A stretch of 64,000 nucleotides of DNA. Origin: Symbiodinium natans (lineage: Eukaryota; Sar; Dinophyceae; Suessiales; Symbiodiniaceae). The stretch lies in the NCBI GenBank assembly GCA_905221605.1, contig CAJNDS010002024.1, positions 137,501-201,500 on the forward strand. The letters run 5' to 3'. Position 1 is the stretch's first letter; each line of letters begins with the position of its first letter. This document shows, piece by piece, positions 30,175 to 40,600 of the stretch. The notes below the pieces were generated by a model. The model did not search any database, was not told where the DNA came from, and saw only the letters and a program-made list of their open reading frames with translations. The position numbers and the translations under genes were made by a program.

Positions 30175-30610
30175 GCATGGGCCTTTCTTTTGGCAGGGGC
30201 TGCGGGGTTGAGGGCACAAGCCTCTTACACGACACGTCTACGGTTTTGGGTTTTTGCCGTGTGCAGTTGTCCTGTGGCCCTCGTTCTGTTGAAGCCCGAG
30301 GCTTTTGGCACAGAAACTTGTCTTGTAGTTCCAGCAAGACCCAGGAAAGACTGATGAGAGAAAGAACGGTCACAACGCGTGAGAGCAAGAGAGACATGCA
30401 GAAGAACAGCACACATAACATGCGAATTGTAGCTGGCCAAAACACCACAAGTGCAGTACAGAGGGCAAAACATCGCAATAACCACCAACACAAAGGTGCT
30501 GTGGATACTTGCAAGGCACAGGCAGAATTCGGAGGGTTTCACAGACTTCAGCGCCGCTATGCTTAGGGGCCTCAAGCGTCAAAAGCTCCCCAACCCACCC
30601 GCAGTCCCAA
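30175..30610. CDS. Coding potential on both strands, unresolved
   Basis: Plus frame of about 129 codons includes ERLMRERTVTTRESKRDMQK and HRNNHQHKGAVDTCKAQAEF; minus frames of about 80-119 codons are also open (for example LTLEAPKHSGAEVCETLRIL). I cannot choose between them. Confidence 0.25.
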
Positions 30611-30671
30611 CCCAAGTTAGGGTTTAGGGTTGAAATTGGGTGCTTAGAATCTCAAGCTTGCCTCACGCCCT

Positions 30672-30699
30672 CCCCCCCCCCCCCCCCCCCCCCCCCCCT
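30672..30699. repeat. Poly-C run
   Basis: C run of about 28. Confidence 0.95.
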
Positions 30700-30789
30700 T
30701 TCTGTGGCTTAGCCTTGGAGTTCTTCTGCATATTGGGCGGTCGATGCCCTTGCTCGTGAACACCTTTGGCTTCTACGTGGTTTCGGGTT

Positions 30790-31165
30790 TAGGGTGCAGC
30801 CAGCAACCCGTCTGACTCATCTGTATTATGCCCTAGGTACTTGCAAGGGTACCCTACTCGCCAAGGCGCTGTAACTCTTACTTTGGGTGGGAGGAAATGC
30901 TCCATATCCTAAGACATAGGGGAATGGCATCTCAGTGGATGTAGTCTAATTGGCATTGCATTATATACATATACATATATACATATATATTTTTTTATTT
31001 ATCTAGGACTGAAGGAAGCTCATATTACACCACTATACAGTATCTTCCGGAAGGGTTGTATAACGACGAGGGCCACGACAACGGCATGCGCTCCAAGCAG
31101 CAAACTTGCCGGTAGTTGGGATGGATGTACAGAGCCTGGGCTGGGGCGGCTCAAGGCAAGGAACT
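30790..31165. other. No gene seen
   Basis: Mixed sequence with a TA-rich stretch (30960-31000). Confidence 0.3.
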
Positions 31166-31166
31166 C

Positions 31167-31349
31167 TAGGGTTTAGGGTTTAGGGTTTAGGGTTTAGGGT
31201 TTAAGGTTTAGGGTTTAGGGTTTAGGGTTTAGGGTGTAGGGTGTAGGGTTTAGGGTTTAGGGTTTAGGGTTTAGGGTTTAGGGTTTAGGGTTTAGGGTTT
31301 AGGGTTTAGGGTTTAGGGTTTAGGGTTTAGGGTTTAGGGTTTAGGGTTC
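31167..31349. repeat. Long telomere-like tract TTTAGGG
   Basis: About 26 units, nearly perfect, abutting an IE-A element at 31352. Confidence 0.95.
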
Positions 31350-31351
31350 AC

Positions 31352-31565
31352 CACCAAGGCTCATGGGTAGTTATGTTGTCTAAGTAGGGTATAAGTAGCC
31401 TGAATAGGTTTGTAATCAGAACTACGCCACGTGGTACTGGGGGCAGGTTTGGGGGCCCTATAAAAATTCAGTCTTTATAGCTTTAGAAAGGGGATTAAGG
31501 TAACAGAGTTATGTTCAAACCTACCCATGCTAACCCTACTCATAGCTACCCATGAACCTTCAAGC
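31352..31565. mobile_element. IE-A introner with IE-H inserted inside
   Basis: IE-A ends CCAAGGCTCATGGGTAGTTA and CTACCCATGAACCTTCAAG enclose a complete IE-H (about 31440-31531: GGGCAGGTTTGGGGGCCCTA ... ATGTTCAAACCTACCCATG). Confidence 0.8.
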
Positions 31566-31699
31566 ACGTACAGTGCGAATCAGCACAGGGTTGGGATGTT
31601 GTAGGTTTTGTGAGCTGAATCTCCATTTGCCTACCAGGGTGGGGGCGGGGTGAAAGGGGGTCAGGGGGGGAGGGAGAGGGGGGAGGGGGGGACTCGCCA

Positions 31700-31835
31700 A
31701 TGACATCGCTCTCGGATCATAGGAGCGCAGATTGCAGGCAAAAACTTTGAAGGGTGATCATGATAGTGCCTTCTGCGTCCTTCGTACAGGGTCTTGGGAA
31801 TGTTAAGTCGTCCACAGCACTAACTCTAATTGTCC
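31700..31835 (-). CDS. Minus-strand exon island
   Basis: Reads VDDLTFPRPCTKDAEGTIMI then TLQSFCLQSALL. Confidence 0.4.
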
Positions 31836-31863
31836 CGAAACCCCCATCCTGAGATTCATCCCC

Positions 31864-31912
31864 CTAAACCCTAAACCCTAAACCCTAAACCCTAAACCCT
31901 AGACCCTAAACC
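31864..31912. repeat. Telomere-like tract CCCTAAA
   Basis: Seven units, one CCCTAGA. Confidence 0.9.
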
Positions 31913-31913
31913 C

Positions 31914-32117
31914 CTACACTCCAAAGTTCCGCAAGAACCCTGGACTGAGCTGCCCGACAAGGTCTTCGTAGTTCGAATACTGCTTGGAGTCATCCTGCCC
32001 ACAAAGTAAAGACAGGGTTTCGACTCTCACACTGGCACAAGCGGGCGAGGCAACTCCTGTCGAGATCTCTAGAGTGGGTGCATTGACCACCAGTAACGAA
32101 CCAACCAGGGTCAGCAT
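31914..32117 (-). CDS. Minus-strand frame, likely C-terminal exon
   Basis: About 67 codons ending QLSPGFLRNFGV then a stop, with QDDSKQYSNYEDLVG before it. The middle carries the recurrent motif TTTCGACTCTCACAC (read in reverse), so a short intron may be hidden there. Confidence 0.4.
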   Translation of the reverse strand: MLTLVGSLLVVNAPTLEISTGVASPACASVRVETLSLLCGQDDSKQYSNYEDLVGQLSPGFLRNFGV

Positions 32118-32119
32118 AC

Positions 32120-32760
32120 CCTTCTCCTACATCCATCGGGTGTACGATTCCGGGCCATACCGCAGAAGAGCTGACTCCTGATCGATCCCAAGAAGGACAA
32201 ACTCAGAACGAACCGGTACGTGTCCATTGGCCAACACAAGTTCTTTGACCCAGTTGGCGTGTCCAACGGGGGGGCTCAAACCATGATAGCTAACAGTATA
32301 CCTCGATCACCTTGCCACCTCGAAAGCGAGCCTCCCCCATCGGGCCTGGTTGACTAAGCCTAGGTACACTGCGACCTAGCGAAGATACGTTGCCGCGAGC
32401 CTCCCGAAAAGCAAGTATCGACTCTGTCCCCACAACAACACAACCCGAGCGGCCATTCCTCCTAGAAAAGCAACGTGTGGCAAGGGGGCTATATGGGTGA
32501 GACTTCACTCTACTCTCAGCACTCGATATCCCGGGCAGCTGTCCATGGCTACACTCACACGGCGATGTACTTTTTACTCTGTCATCCCTGGGCGTCAGGA
32601 GGCGCAACTTGGCAGGCTGCGGCGGTCGTGCACACCGTCCATGCAGAGAGCATGCGCGTGGGACTCTCCAGTCCGAACTCGTGCAGAGCCCAGGCTTCAC
32701 TCAGCGCGCAGTCTTGTAACAGGCAGTCTCCAAGGCAACCCTGTCTTTAGGGTTTAGTGT
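32120..32760. other. Telomere-free stretch with ambiguous frames
   Basis: Minus frames read DCALSEAWALHEFGLESPTR and KLRLLTPRDDRVKSTSPCEC in different phases; plus frames are open too. No assignment possible. Confidence 0.25.
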
Positions 32761-32911
32761 TTAGGGCGAAAACCCTAGGTTCATGAAGAAATGGAGCAAA
32801 CTATATTAAAAGGGAGATGTGCCAAGACATTAAGATACATTGCCCTGCAAGGGTACACAGTTTTATCGGCACCATTCTCATGTGCAAAGGGTCTGTAGTT
32901 TTCTCTAAGCT

Positions 32912-33020
32912 TGGCTGCACTTAGGAGGGTAGCTATAATTTAAATTTTTAGCTGCCTTATTTAGAAACCCAATGAGCCCAAAAAGGCTAAAGATGTAAAG
33001 TTACAGCACCACAAAGTAAG
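32912..33020. mobile_element. Introner family IE-I copy
   Basis: GGCTGCACTTAGGAGGGTAG ... AAAGATGTAAAGTTACAGCA. Copies at 37845 and 53742. Confidence 0.7.
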
Positions 33021-33400
33021 GAAACAGGCCCTGGTGCCTTCCAGATCTGCCAGTGGGAGGCTGTGGAGACTGGTTCTTAGTCGGGCATTAGGGAATTGGC
33101 TACCCTGTATGCGATACCCTCATGTGTCTGGTCCCTTACAAGGAATTTACAGGGGGACGTGAGATACCCATTTGCCCCAGGGGTAGGTTTGGGGGCCCTA
33201 AATTTTTAGGGCTTTATAAGAACTGTATAGGCGATTAAGGGCTACTAAAAATCAACAAATATGTTCAAACCTGCCCATGTATTAAGAACCACCTTGCAAG
33301 CAAATTCACTCACACCGTGTAGTGAAACCCAAAGACGCGGGAACTTATCTCCTCTGGGGACCAGCAAAGGAAAGTCGGCAGCTGCAGTGGGGCTTTCGGA
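33010..33400 (-). CDS. Two minus-strand exon islands around IE-H
   Basis: Right island (33400-33283): SPTAAADFPLLVPRGDKFPR then LWVSLHGVSEFACKVVLNT. Left island (about 33070-33022): TSLHSLPLADLEGTRA. Between them IE-H (33180-33282) and an IE-M-like element (33071-33150). Confidence 0.35.
33180..33282. mobile_element. Introner family IE-H copy
   Basis: GGGTAGGTTTGGGGGCCCTA ... ATGTTCAAACCTGCCCATG. Confidence 0.8.
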
Positions 33401-33729
33401 CGAAAGCGGCCTCGGCTTTAGAGTTTGGGGGCTTGTAAGGCTTGTACGGGTTTGCTGGCTTGGGAGGGGTTTTAGGGGACGAAAGGGAGTCAGAAACATA
33501 ACGCCCCCAAGCGCCCACCTACTGTGTGGCTTTCTCTAAGCATTGATGGGGAAATTCGTTTTGCAACACGCTAAACCCTAAACCCTTAAGCCCTAAATCC
33601 AAAACCCTTTGCTTGCAGGGGCTCGCCTGGGAAAAACCCTAAACCACACATTTTTTGCAAACACGGCGGTGGGATGAGGAGCGCCCACCGGCAATGCGGA
33701 CCGCTACACCTCGAACTCCGATCCCTCGT

Positions 33730-33795
33730 ACATGTATATGTATATATATATATATATCAAACCTTATATATATATATATATATGCTACCCCCCCC
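33730..33795. repeat. TA microsatellite and poly-C
   Basis: Two (TA)n runs separated by CAAACC, then C12. Confidence 0.9.
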
Positions 33796-33949
33796 CCCCA
33801 GCGACCTACCCTTTTTAGGCCTTTTTAGGCCTTTTTAACAACAAATAACAAAGAAGGCCCAAAAGTCGCGTAGTTAATCACCGGGTAATGAAGGACAGTT
33901 ACTGGGACACCCACCTCACAGACCCCGATAAGCCAGCATTGGAAGAATC

Positions 33950-35470
33950 TACATTTTGAATCTGAAGCGGACAATGCTGTTTTTAGATGTTTAGATCAAT
34001 GTTTTTCTATGCAAATTGTGCCTTTCAAGGGCAATTAATGTTTTGTTGAGCAACTAATTTATTTATACAATTGTGTTTGTACGAGGCAAAGTATTAATCA
34101 AGTAGTGAAACATTTTTCTTGGTTCTATGCGAATTTAGCTACTAGAGTAATTATTCAGCAAAGAGCCCAATTTGACTCAAGTGAATACTATGTAAAGGAG
34201 CATACTCAACCAAGATACGAAATAAACACCATTCTCAAACAAAAATGGCAAAGTGTGCGTTTAAAGTGCAAATACTGTATTTATACAATTGTGTCTGTAC
34301 TAGGCAAAGTATGCTCTCTGAAAAGTCCACTGAAATACCTTATGTTTACATATTCATGAATCGTTTTTATTCTTGAAATAATCATTTTATGCGAATTTAG
34401 CTACTAGAGTAATTATTGAGCAAATAGCCCAATTTGACTCAAGTGAATACCATTTAAAGGACCATACTCAACCAAAATACGAAAGAAGCAACATATTCAA
34501 CCAAAATATGGCAAAGTGTGGTTTAAAGGGCAAATAGTGCTTTGTTGAGCAACTAATGCATTGAAACAGTTGTGTTTGTACCAGGCAAAGTATTATTGAA
34601 GTACTATCTGCAAAGTCAAATGAAACACCTTATGTTTACATATTCATGAAACAATTTTTTTGAAGTATTCATTCTATGCGAATTTAACTACTAGAGGAAT
34701 TCTTAAGCAAATAGCCCAATTTGACTCAAGTGAATACTATTTAAAGGACCATACTCAACCAAATACGAAATAAACACTTGCGGAAATGGAAACGGTTCTA
34801 CCTACATAACAATGAGACAAAGATTGCTGAAGTATTCACTAAAGACCACTTATATACTATGTCTGAAAAGCACAATTTGCATGAGCAAGCTTAAAAATGC
34901 ACAATAATGGAAATAGAAGCGGTTCTACTTACATAACGATGAAACAAAGATGTCTGAAGTATTCAATAAAGACCACATATATACTAACGCAACTTGCACA
35001 ATCAGGCTTAAAAAATGCACAAGAATCCTAGAAAAGTACTTAGTGAAGGCCATACACAAGCAAATTCACAAATACATAAAAACATCCAAAAGCGCAAGCT
35101 TTTCAGGAGAATCTCTGGTAAAGTTTGGATTATAGGGTTTTGGGGTACTCCTGGACGAGTAGGCGTCACTTTTTAAGCAAACAATTCTAAGCAATAAATG
35201 CTTTTTCTCAAGACAAGTATTGCAAATGCGGCTTCTAGATAATTAATCGCATTTACCAGGCAAATATTATCCATGCGAATTGAGCTACCAGAGCACCAAG
35301 TAATGGCTGAATAAGGTCTACTACACTTGAGTACAATCAAAAGATGCACTAACACTAGCGGCTCTACTTACATAATAACGAAACAAATAGTTCTGAAGCA
35401 CTAGAAAGACCACTTGTATACTATTTCTGAAAAGCACAATTAGCATAAGCACACTTAAAAATGCGTAGTT
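33950..35470. repeat. AT-rich satellite, two interleaved repeat types
   Basis: Type 1 (ATGCGAATTTAGCTACTAGA ... CAATTTGACTCAAGTGAATA) at about 34126, 34388 and 34676, with a degraded copy at 35270. Type 2 (CGGTTCTACCTACATAACAA ... GAAAAGCACAATTTGCAT) at about 34793, 34918 and 35360. No telomere units and no introners in this stretch; short open frames are incidental. Confidence 0.8.
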
Positions 35471-35494
35471 GTTGCCTCGTGACCGTGAAGGCGA

Positions 35495-35770
35495 ACCAAA
35501 AAGCCAAAATACCAAAACCAAAAAACCAAAAATACCAAAACCAAAAAAACCAAAAAAAACAAAACCAAAAAAACCAAAAATACCAAAAAAACCAATTTTC
35601 CGGGACTCTTGGAGAAGCCTCATAGGGATTTCCTGAGAGTCCCGGAAAATTGTTTTTTTTTTTGGTATTTTTGTTTTTTTTGGTTTTGGTTTTTTTGGTT
35701 TTTTTGGTTTTTTTGGTTTTTTTGGTTTTGGTTTTTTGGTTTTTTGGTTTTGGTATTTTTGGTTTTTCTA
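35495..35770. repeat. Large inverted repeat (CCAAAAA arm / TTTTTGG arm)
   Basis: Left arm 35495-35613 of CCAAAAA units ends ATTTTCCGGGACTCT; right arm begins AGAGTCCCGGAAAAT at about 35635 and runs as TTTTTGG units to 35770. The loop is about 20-25 bp. Confidence 0.9.
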
Positions 35771-35894
35771 CTGTCCCGTGTATGCGATTTTAGTTGTATT
35801 TTAGTCTACGCCCTAGGAAATACGCTATATTGCACACCGAGTTTGCTTGCAGTGCAGCTGGGTGACTTGAGACAAGGCGAAAAAGGGTAGGTCA

Positions 35895-36000
35895 CTGGGG
35901 GGGGGGGGGGGGGTACCATATATATATATATATATATACCCTAAACCCTTCAGGGTTTAGAGTTTAGGTTTGGGGCTTCCTAGAACTGCTGCCTTTTTGG
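35895..36000. repeat. Poly-G and TA microsatellite
   Basis: G17 at about 35898 and (TA)n at 35918-35937, then short telomere units. Confidence 0.85.
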
Positions 36001-36004
36001 CGGG

Positions 36005-36305
36005 CACGTATCCCAGTGGCAAGAGGCCCAGCATCGCAGGACTTGCCATGAAGGGCATAGGGTTTCGGGCTTAGGGTTTAGGGTTTAGTGTTTAGGGCTC
36101 AGGGTTTGGGGCATAGGGTTTAGGAGCAGCTTTTTTCTGTTATACTGAGCATCCAAGCTTAACGAAGCCCCTAAATCCCAAAATATTTTTGCAGGATATT
36201 CGCATCCCTGGCAAGTGGCCTTGTGACAGCTGCGCCAGCTCCCGATGACCGCGGGCCGAGAAAAGAATCAAGTATCGAAACTTGTCCTGGTGTTAGGGTT
36301 TCGGG
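36005..36305 (-). CDS. Minus-strand exon islands
   Basis: 36300-36195 reads TPGQVSILDSFLGPRSSGAG then AAVTRPLARDANILQ. 36060-36008 reads MPFMASPAMLGLLPLGYVPA then KKAAVLG. Telomere-like units between. Confidence 0.4.
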
Positions 36306-36355
36306 TGTTTCGGGTCTAGGTCCTGCCAGCAAAGGGGTTAGGGCTGGGAGAACCC

Positions 36356-36450
36356 TAAACTTAAACCCTAAACCCTACCCCAGAACCCTAAACCCTACCC
36401 CAGAACCCTAAACCCTAAACCCTAAACCCTAAACCCAGAACCCTAAACCC
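36356..36450. repeat. Telomere-like tract CCCTAAA with CCCAGAA units
   Basis: About 12 units; CCCCAGAACCCTAAACC is repeated. Confidence 0.85.
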
Positions 36451-36534
36451 TGGGTTTCGGGCTTTGGTTCTCTTGCTGCCAAAGCCACATGGCATGACCA
36501 GGGTCTGAGGGCCTACGTTCTAGAGTATATGATA

Positions 36535-36770
36535 TATACATGCATATCTCTATATATGTATGCATATACAAAGACATGTGTATGTATATATATATATATA
36601 TATGTACGTTGTCAATGTATATATATATATATATATGTATATAGATATATATTTATATGTAAATACAAAAACAAATACACTACTACAACAGCAAATAATC
36701 AAAAACAAAAAACAATATAAACTAAGTATATATATATATATATATATATATCTATATATATATATATCCT
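36535..36770. repeat. TA-rich microsatellites
   Basis: Four (TA)n blocks separated by short spacers. Confidence 0.9.
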
Positions 36771-37014
36771 AAACTGAAGTTCTGTTAGGCTGGGCGTTTA
36801 AGTTTTATGCAAGAAGTCATGTCCGCCCGGCTTGGTCCTGCAAATTTTGGCTTGGTGGACCATTGGTGGAATTGAAACTGCTATTGTCTAGGCTGCATGG
36901 AATAATGCAGATATCTCCTTTCAGCCCTTTCCCCCAAAACCCCCCGAAAGAGTTGGGCTCTTCAACATTAGGCTCAGAAGCAGAAGGGTTCACTGACCCT
37001 TCTGAAACCCCCAA

Positions 37015-37441
37015 ACTACCCCGACGGCACCTCAAATCGCGGGTCGCCCTCTTGCGCCAACCCTGAGTTCCGCTGATCTTTCAGGGTCCAGGGTGCGGTA
37101 GAAGTTTGGGATGTTACCCCCTTTTTCTAGCAGTCCTGAATAGGGATGATAGTACCCCCCAATAAAAATCCCTATTGAGGACTGTTAGTATAGGGGGTCC
37201 TTAGTAGGGATGATAGCACCCAAGATTAGAATCCCTATTGAGGCCTGTTAGTATAGGGCAGGAGCATCCCAAAGTAGCAGCCAGTTTGGGGGCCTGGAAA
37301 GGTTCCAAGACTTTGGGCCGAGAGTGATGTAGGGGGGTCCCCTTTTATCAAAAAGAAACATCTCTGAATACCCATCAACATTGCGCTGCCCGAATAACCC
37401 GCCAAGGAGCTCGCAGCGTCAAAGGCCAGGCAGCCACCCAT
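37015..37441 (-). CDS. Minus-strand exons around IE-B, probable gene start
   Basis: 37441-37271 begins ATG: MGGCLAFDAASSLAGYSGSA, then MLMGIQRCFFLIKGDPPTSL and SAQSLGTFPGPQTGCY. After IE-B (37107-37270), 37106-37018 reads QTSTAPWTLKDQRNSGLAQE then GDPRFEVPSG, followed by GTAGTT as a possible donor. No family recognised. Confidence 0.45.
37107..37270. mobile_element. IE-B introner with tandemly repeated right half
   Basis: GGGATGTTACCCCCTTTTTC ... GGGCAGGAGCATCCC. The segment AATCCCTATTGAGG(A/C)CTGTTAG occurs twice within the element. Confidence 0.75.
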
Positions 37442-37599
37442 GTCAAAGCCACACCTTCAGGCTAAACTCGGGATGTTTAGGGGTTTGAAGAGGTCAGGGT
37501 TTAGGGTTTTAAGGGAGGTTAAGGGTGGATCTTGCTGTGTTGGCCGCCCCCCCCCCCCCCAGAAAAGAGACATAAAACCTTCTGTTCTCGGAAACAGTA

Positions 37600-37840
37600 A
37601 GCTCAACTTTCGTGACTACATATATATATATATATAATGGTACCTTTTGGCGTTTATTTAGGGCACGGAAACTTCTTTTGAGAAATGAACCATATTCCTT
37701 CTAAAAAAACCTGCATTCTTCTCGAAAGATGCACCCCCCCAAGCCGCTTCGTTGCATTCGACCCTCCAAACCCCTTGAGCCGAAGAACCTCCTTAGGCTC
37801 TAGGATTTAGGGTGAGGGTTTAGGGTTAATTGAACCTGTT
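37600..37840. other. No gene seen
   Basis: TA run at 37618-37635, then mixed sequence. Confidence 0.3.
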
Positions 37841-37844
37841 TCCT

Positions 37845-37955
37845 GAGCAGCACTTAGGAGGGTAGCTATAAATCGAGTTTTTAGCTGTCTTATTAAGAAG
37901 CCCAATAAGCCCAGAAAGGCTAAAGATCTAAAGTTGCAGTAAAGCACAACAAAGT
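37845..37955. mobile_element. Introner family IE-I copy
   Basis: GCACTTAGGAGGGTAGCTAT ... AAAGATCTAAAGTTGCAGTA. Confidence 0.7.
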
Positions 37956-38164
37956 TTCGAGCCCAGGCCAAGGCACAGCCCATCGAAGGGACCGTGGGCC
38001 TTCAGGTGCTCGGCCAGGCTGTCGAGGACGTCTTCGTAGCCTTGGGGCCAGCATTCGGGTTTAGGGTTTAGGGTTTCGGGTTTAGGGTTTGATTGAAAAA
38101 GGATCATTAAGGCCTAGGGCCGACTTCACTGCCCTAAACCCTAAACCCTTTTCGCAACAGGCTT

Positions 38165-38345
38165 GTCAAACCCTAAACCCCAAACCCTGAAACCCTAAAC
38201 ACCAAACCCTAAATCCCCCAAACCCCAAACCCCAAACCCCAAAACCCCAAAACCCCAAAACCCCAAAACCCCAAAACCCCAAAACCCCAAAACCCCAAAA
38301 CCCCAAAACCCCAAAACCCTAAAACCCCAAAACCCTAAAACCCTC
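38165..38345. repeat. CCCTAAA tract with a perfect (CCCCAAAA)n block
   Basis: About ten consecutive CCCCAAAA octamers (about 38236-38318), identical to the telomere repeat of spirotrich ciliates, flanked by CCCTAAA and CCCTAAAA units. Confidence 0.95.
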
Positions 38346-38809
38346 CGGGAAGTCCGGGAAGCCGTGTTCTCCTGCCAACTTCTCCCCGGACAAGGCGGGC
38401 GCCGCGGCGGCGGGTCCTGGCGCTCTGCAGGGTTTGTGGGGGTTTGCACTCGGTTTTTTCTTGCCCACCCGCCTAGCTGACTCAGCAAAAAGGGTTTAGG
38501 ATTTAGGGTTTAGGGTTTAGGACTTAGGGTTAGGGTTTAGGATTTAGGGTGTAGGGTTTGGGTTTTCGACTCTCACAGTCGCACAAGGCTTCGGTTGGTA
38601 TGGTTTAGGGTTTGGGGTTTAGGGTTCGGGCTTGAGGGTGCAGGGCTCGTACTTGGAGGTTCATGGGTAGTTCTCGAGATTAGGGCGACTTTTGGGCCCT
38701 ATGTATAGTACGGCATCTGGAGAAACGGTCAGTGCACCAATCAGTACACAGCTTCGCATTCTACGACCAAGAAAGATTAAGCAACCCTAAACCCTTAACC
38801 CTAAACCAT

Positions 38810-39430
38810 CGCAAACCGCAGGTCCTAGCCAAGTCTCATCCTGATGACTCTCGTTCCACATGAACACGTAGCTCATGTAGCCTCTGGGCTTGGTTGCAAA
38901 GACCCCCTGGTTCTTAGTAGGGAATGGGAATGAGGTCCCTATAATCCCTTAACTCATTCCCTCATTCTCTACTAAGAACCAGCCAGAAGACCTTTCCTTT
39001 CGGCTTTCCGTCGGATCATTTCACTCTAAGGTTGTACCCTTGGGTTTGGGGGCTCGTTTTAACGGTTTCCTAAGGGAATATGTCGGGCCATCTTGGGAGC
39101 AGATCAAGGGAACCTCTTAGGGGTGCGAGTCTTAGTAGGGGATCCGAAGTATGGGCCCTTAATTAGGGCCCTCTGCCATATAACCCTTACATACTAAGGG
39201 CCCATACTTCGGATCCCTTTAAGTCCCTTTAAGCAAGGGCAAGGGGCCATACTAAGGGCCCATGGTTCCAACCTTAGACTTAAGCCCTTGATAGGAAGCC
39301 ATCTTGGAGGCACCCTCAAATCCGAACCCCATCAACGCCAGTCTGTGGTAGGGGTCGTTTTGGCTACGGAGAGGTGCACACGTACTTCGAAAGCTAGATG
39401 TACCATCACTACTAGCTCTTGAGCAGGGTG
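38810..39430 (-). CDS. Minus-strand exon islands, unassigned gene
   Basis: 39430-39255: RASSDGTSSFRSTCAPLRSQ then NDPYHRLALMGFGFEGASKM and ASYQGLKSKVGTMG. 38905-38813: TKPRGYMSYVFMWNESHQDE then TWLGPAVCDG. Introners IE-M (38908-38988) and IE-O (39045-39120) and a palindrome (39137-39213) occupy the gaps. Confidence 0.45.
38907..38988. mobile_element. Introner family IE-M copy
   Basis: CTGGTTCTTAGTAGGGAATG ... CATTCTCTACTAAGAACCAG, a clean inverted repeat. Confidence 0.8.
39137..39213. repeat. Palindrome
   Basis: GATCCGAAGTATGGGCCCTT pairs with AAGGGCCCATACTTCGGATC; loop of about 35 bp. Probably the terminal inverted repeat of another introner. Confidence 0.85.
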
Positions 39431-39534
39431 GCAAGTGTTTTCATTAAAGTTGAAAGCCAATGCTAAACTCTAATTGTAATTTCCCTGCCTAGGACTGGAA
39501 CATTAAACAACACGCATAACTAAACAAAACTAAA

Positions 39535-39735
39535 TAAAAAAACACAAACATGTTAATAATAATAAGCCCCACTTGTAACTGACCTGCCTCCAAGTAAGCC
39601 CGATGCAACCGCAGCATCCTCGACAAACAAACAATAGACACGCAGACGAGCGGCCGTCGTAGCTGTCCCCACACTTCTTGCCGTACGGGATGAAGATCCT
39701 GCGTGAGGAATGCACTAAGAAATCTTCGCTGCTAC
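39535..39735 (-). CDS. Minus-strand exon island
   Basis: Reads GSSEDFLVHSSRRIFIPYGK then KCGDSYDGRSSACLLF. Next to an IE-H copy (39742-39850). Confidence 0.4.
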
Positions 39736-39741
39736 CCTTAA

Positions 39742-39850
39742 CTGGGGTATGTTTGGGGGCCCTATGCAATTTAATTGTTTATAAAGATTATATAATAGGA
39801 AATGAAGGGTAACAACACTTTAAAAAAAGTTAAATCCTGCCTATGTTAAC
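39742..39850. mobile_element. Introner family IE-H copy
   Basis: GGGGTATGTTTGGGGGCCCT ... GTTAAATCCTGCCTATG. Confidence 0.7.
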
Positions 39851-40019
39851 CCGCTGGCGGTGCTCAGCATTCTAAGGCCATGTTGAGAGCAGCCCCAGAT
39901 CCTGATACTGGGTGCCTGCTGCCTACTATGTTCCAGGCCCGATTTGTGAGGGGGATCTAGAAAATAGCCCCTGAACTCTCCACAGTAGGGTGAAGTCATC
40001 TTTAGGGGCTTAGGTTCTA

Positions 40020-40165
40020 TAGACGGCTTATGGGGTTACTATAGGGGCCTTTATAATTAAAACAGTTTTTTTTGTTGGGGGGGGGGGGGGGGGGTTATGA
40101 TAGTCTAATTTTATAATTAGGGACAATAAGGGAACAATATTCGTAATTCTTCCGACCCCCATATT
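40020..40165. mobile_element. IE-D copy with poly-G insert
   Basis: GGGGCCTTTATAATTAAAAC ... TCGTAATTCTTCCGACCCC with T8GTTG15 inside. Confidence 0.7.
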
Positions 40166-40484
40166 ACAGGTTGAGGGTGAAGTCATCTTGAAGATTCAGG
40201 GGGCTCAGGGGCGATCCATGGGTGGGCAGGTGCGGACTCCGAAAACCAGAGCCCTGTATATCCCTTTGTGAGCCCTACTGTATCCCTAAACCCAAAATCC
40301 TAAATCCCAAAATCCCTGCAACTGGCTTGCCATGCCAAGCAGCTGCTGCACAGCTGGGTCGGCGTGGATTTCCTTTTAAGACACAAAAAGGGCATGCAAA
40401 TAAATGATGAAAGCCTTTGGGGCTCTCTAGCGCGCTTTAGGGTATTTGAGATGTTCATGCCGTAGCTGCTAGAGGCTTGGCACA

Positions 40485-40600
40485 TACTTGGAGGTTCATG
40501 GGTAGCTATAAGTAAGGTTATAAGTCGGGTAACTATACTTATAACCAAACTTAGGATACTTATAACCCTAATAATAACAACCCATGAAATCTCTCAGTAG
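40485..40600. mobile_element. Introner family IE-A copy
   Basis: TACTTGGAGGTTCATGGGTA ... AACAACCCATGAAATCTCTC. Confidence 0.75.
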
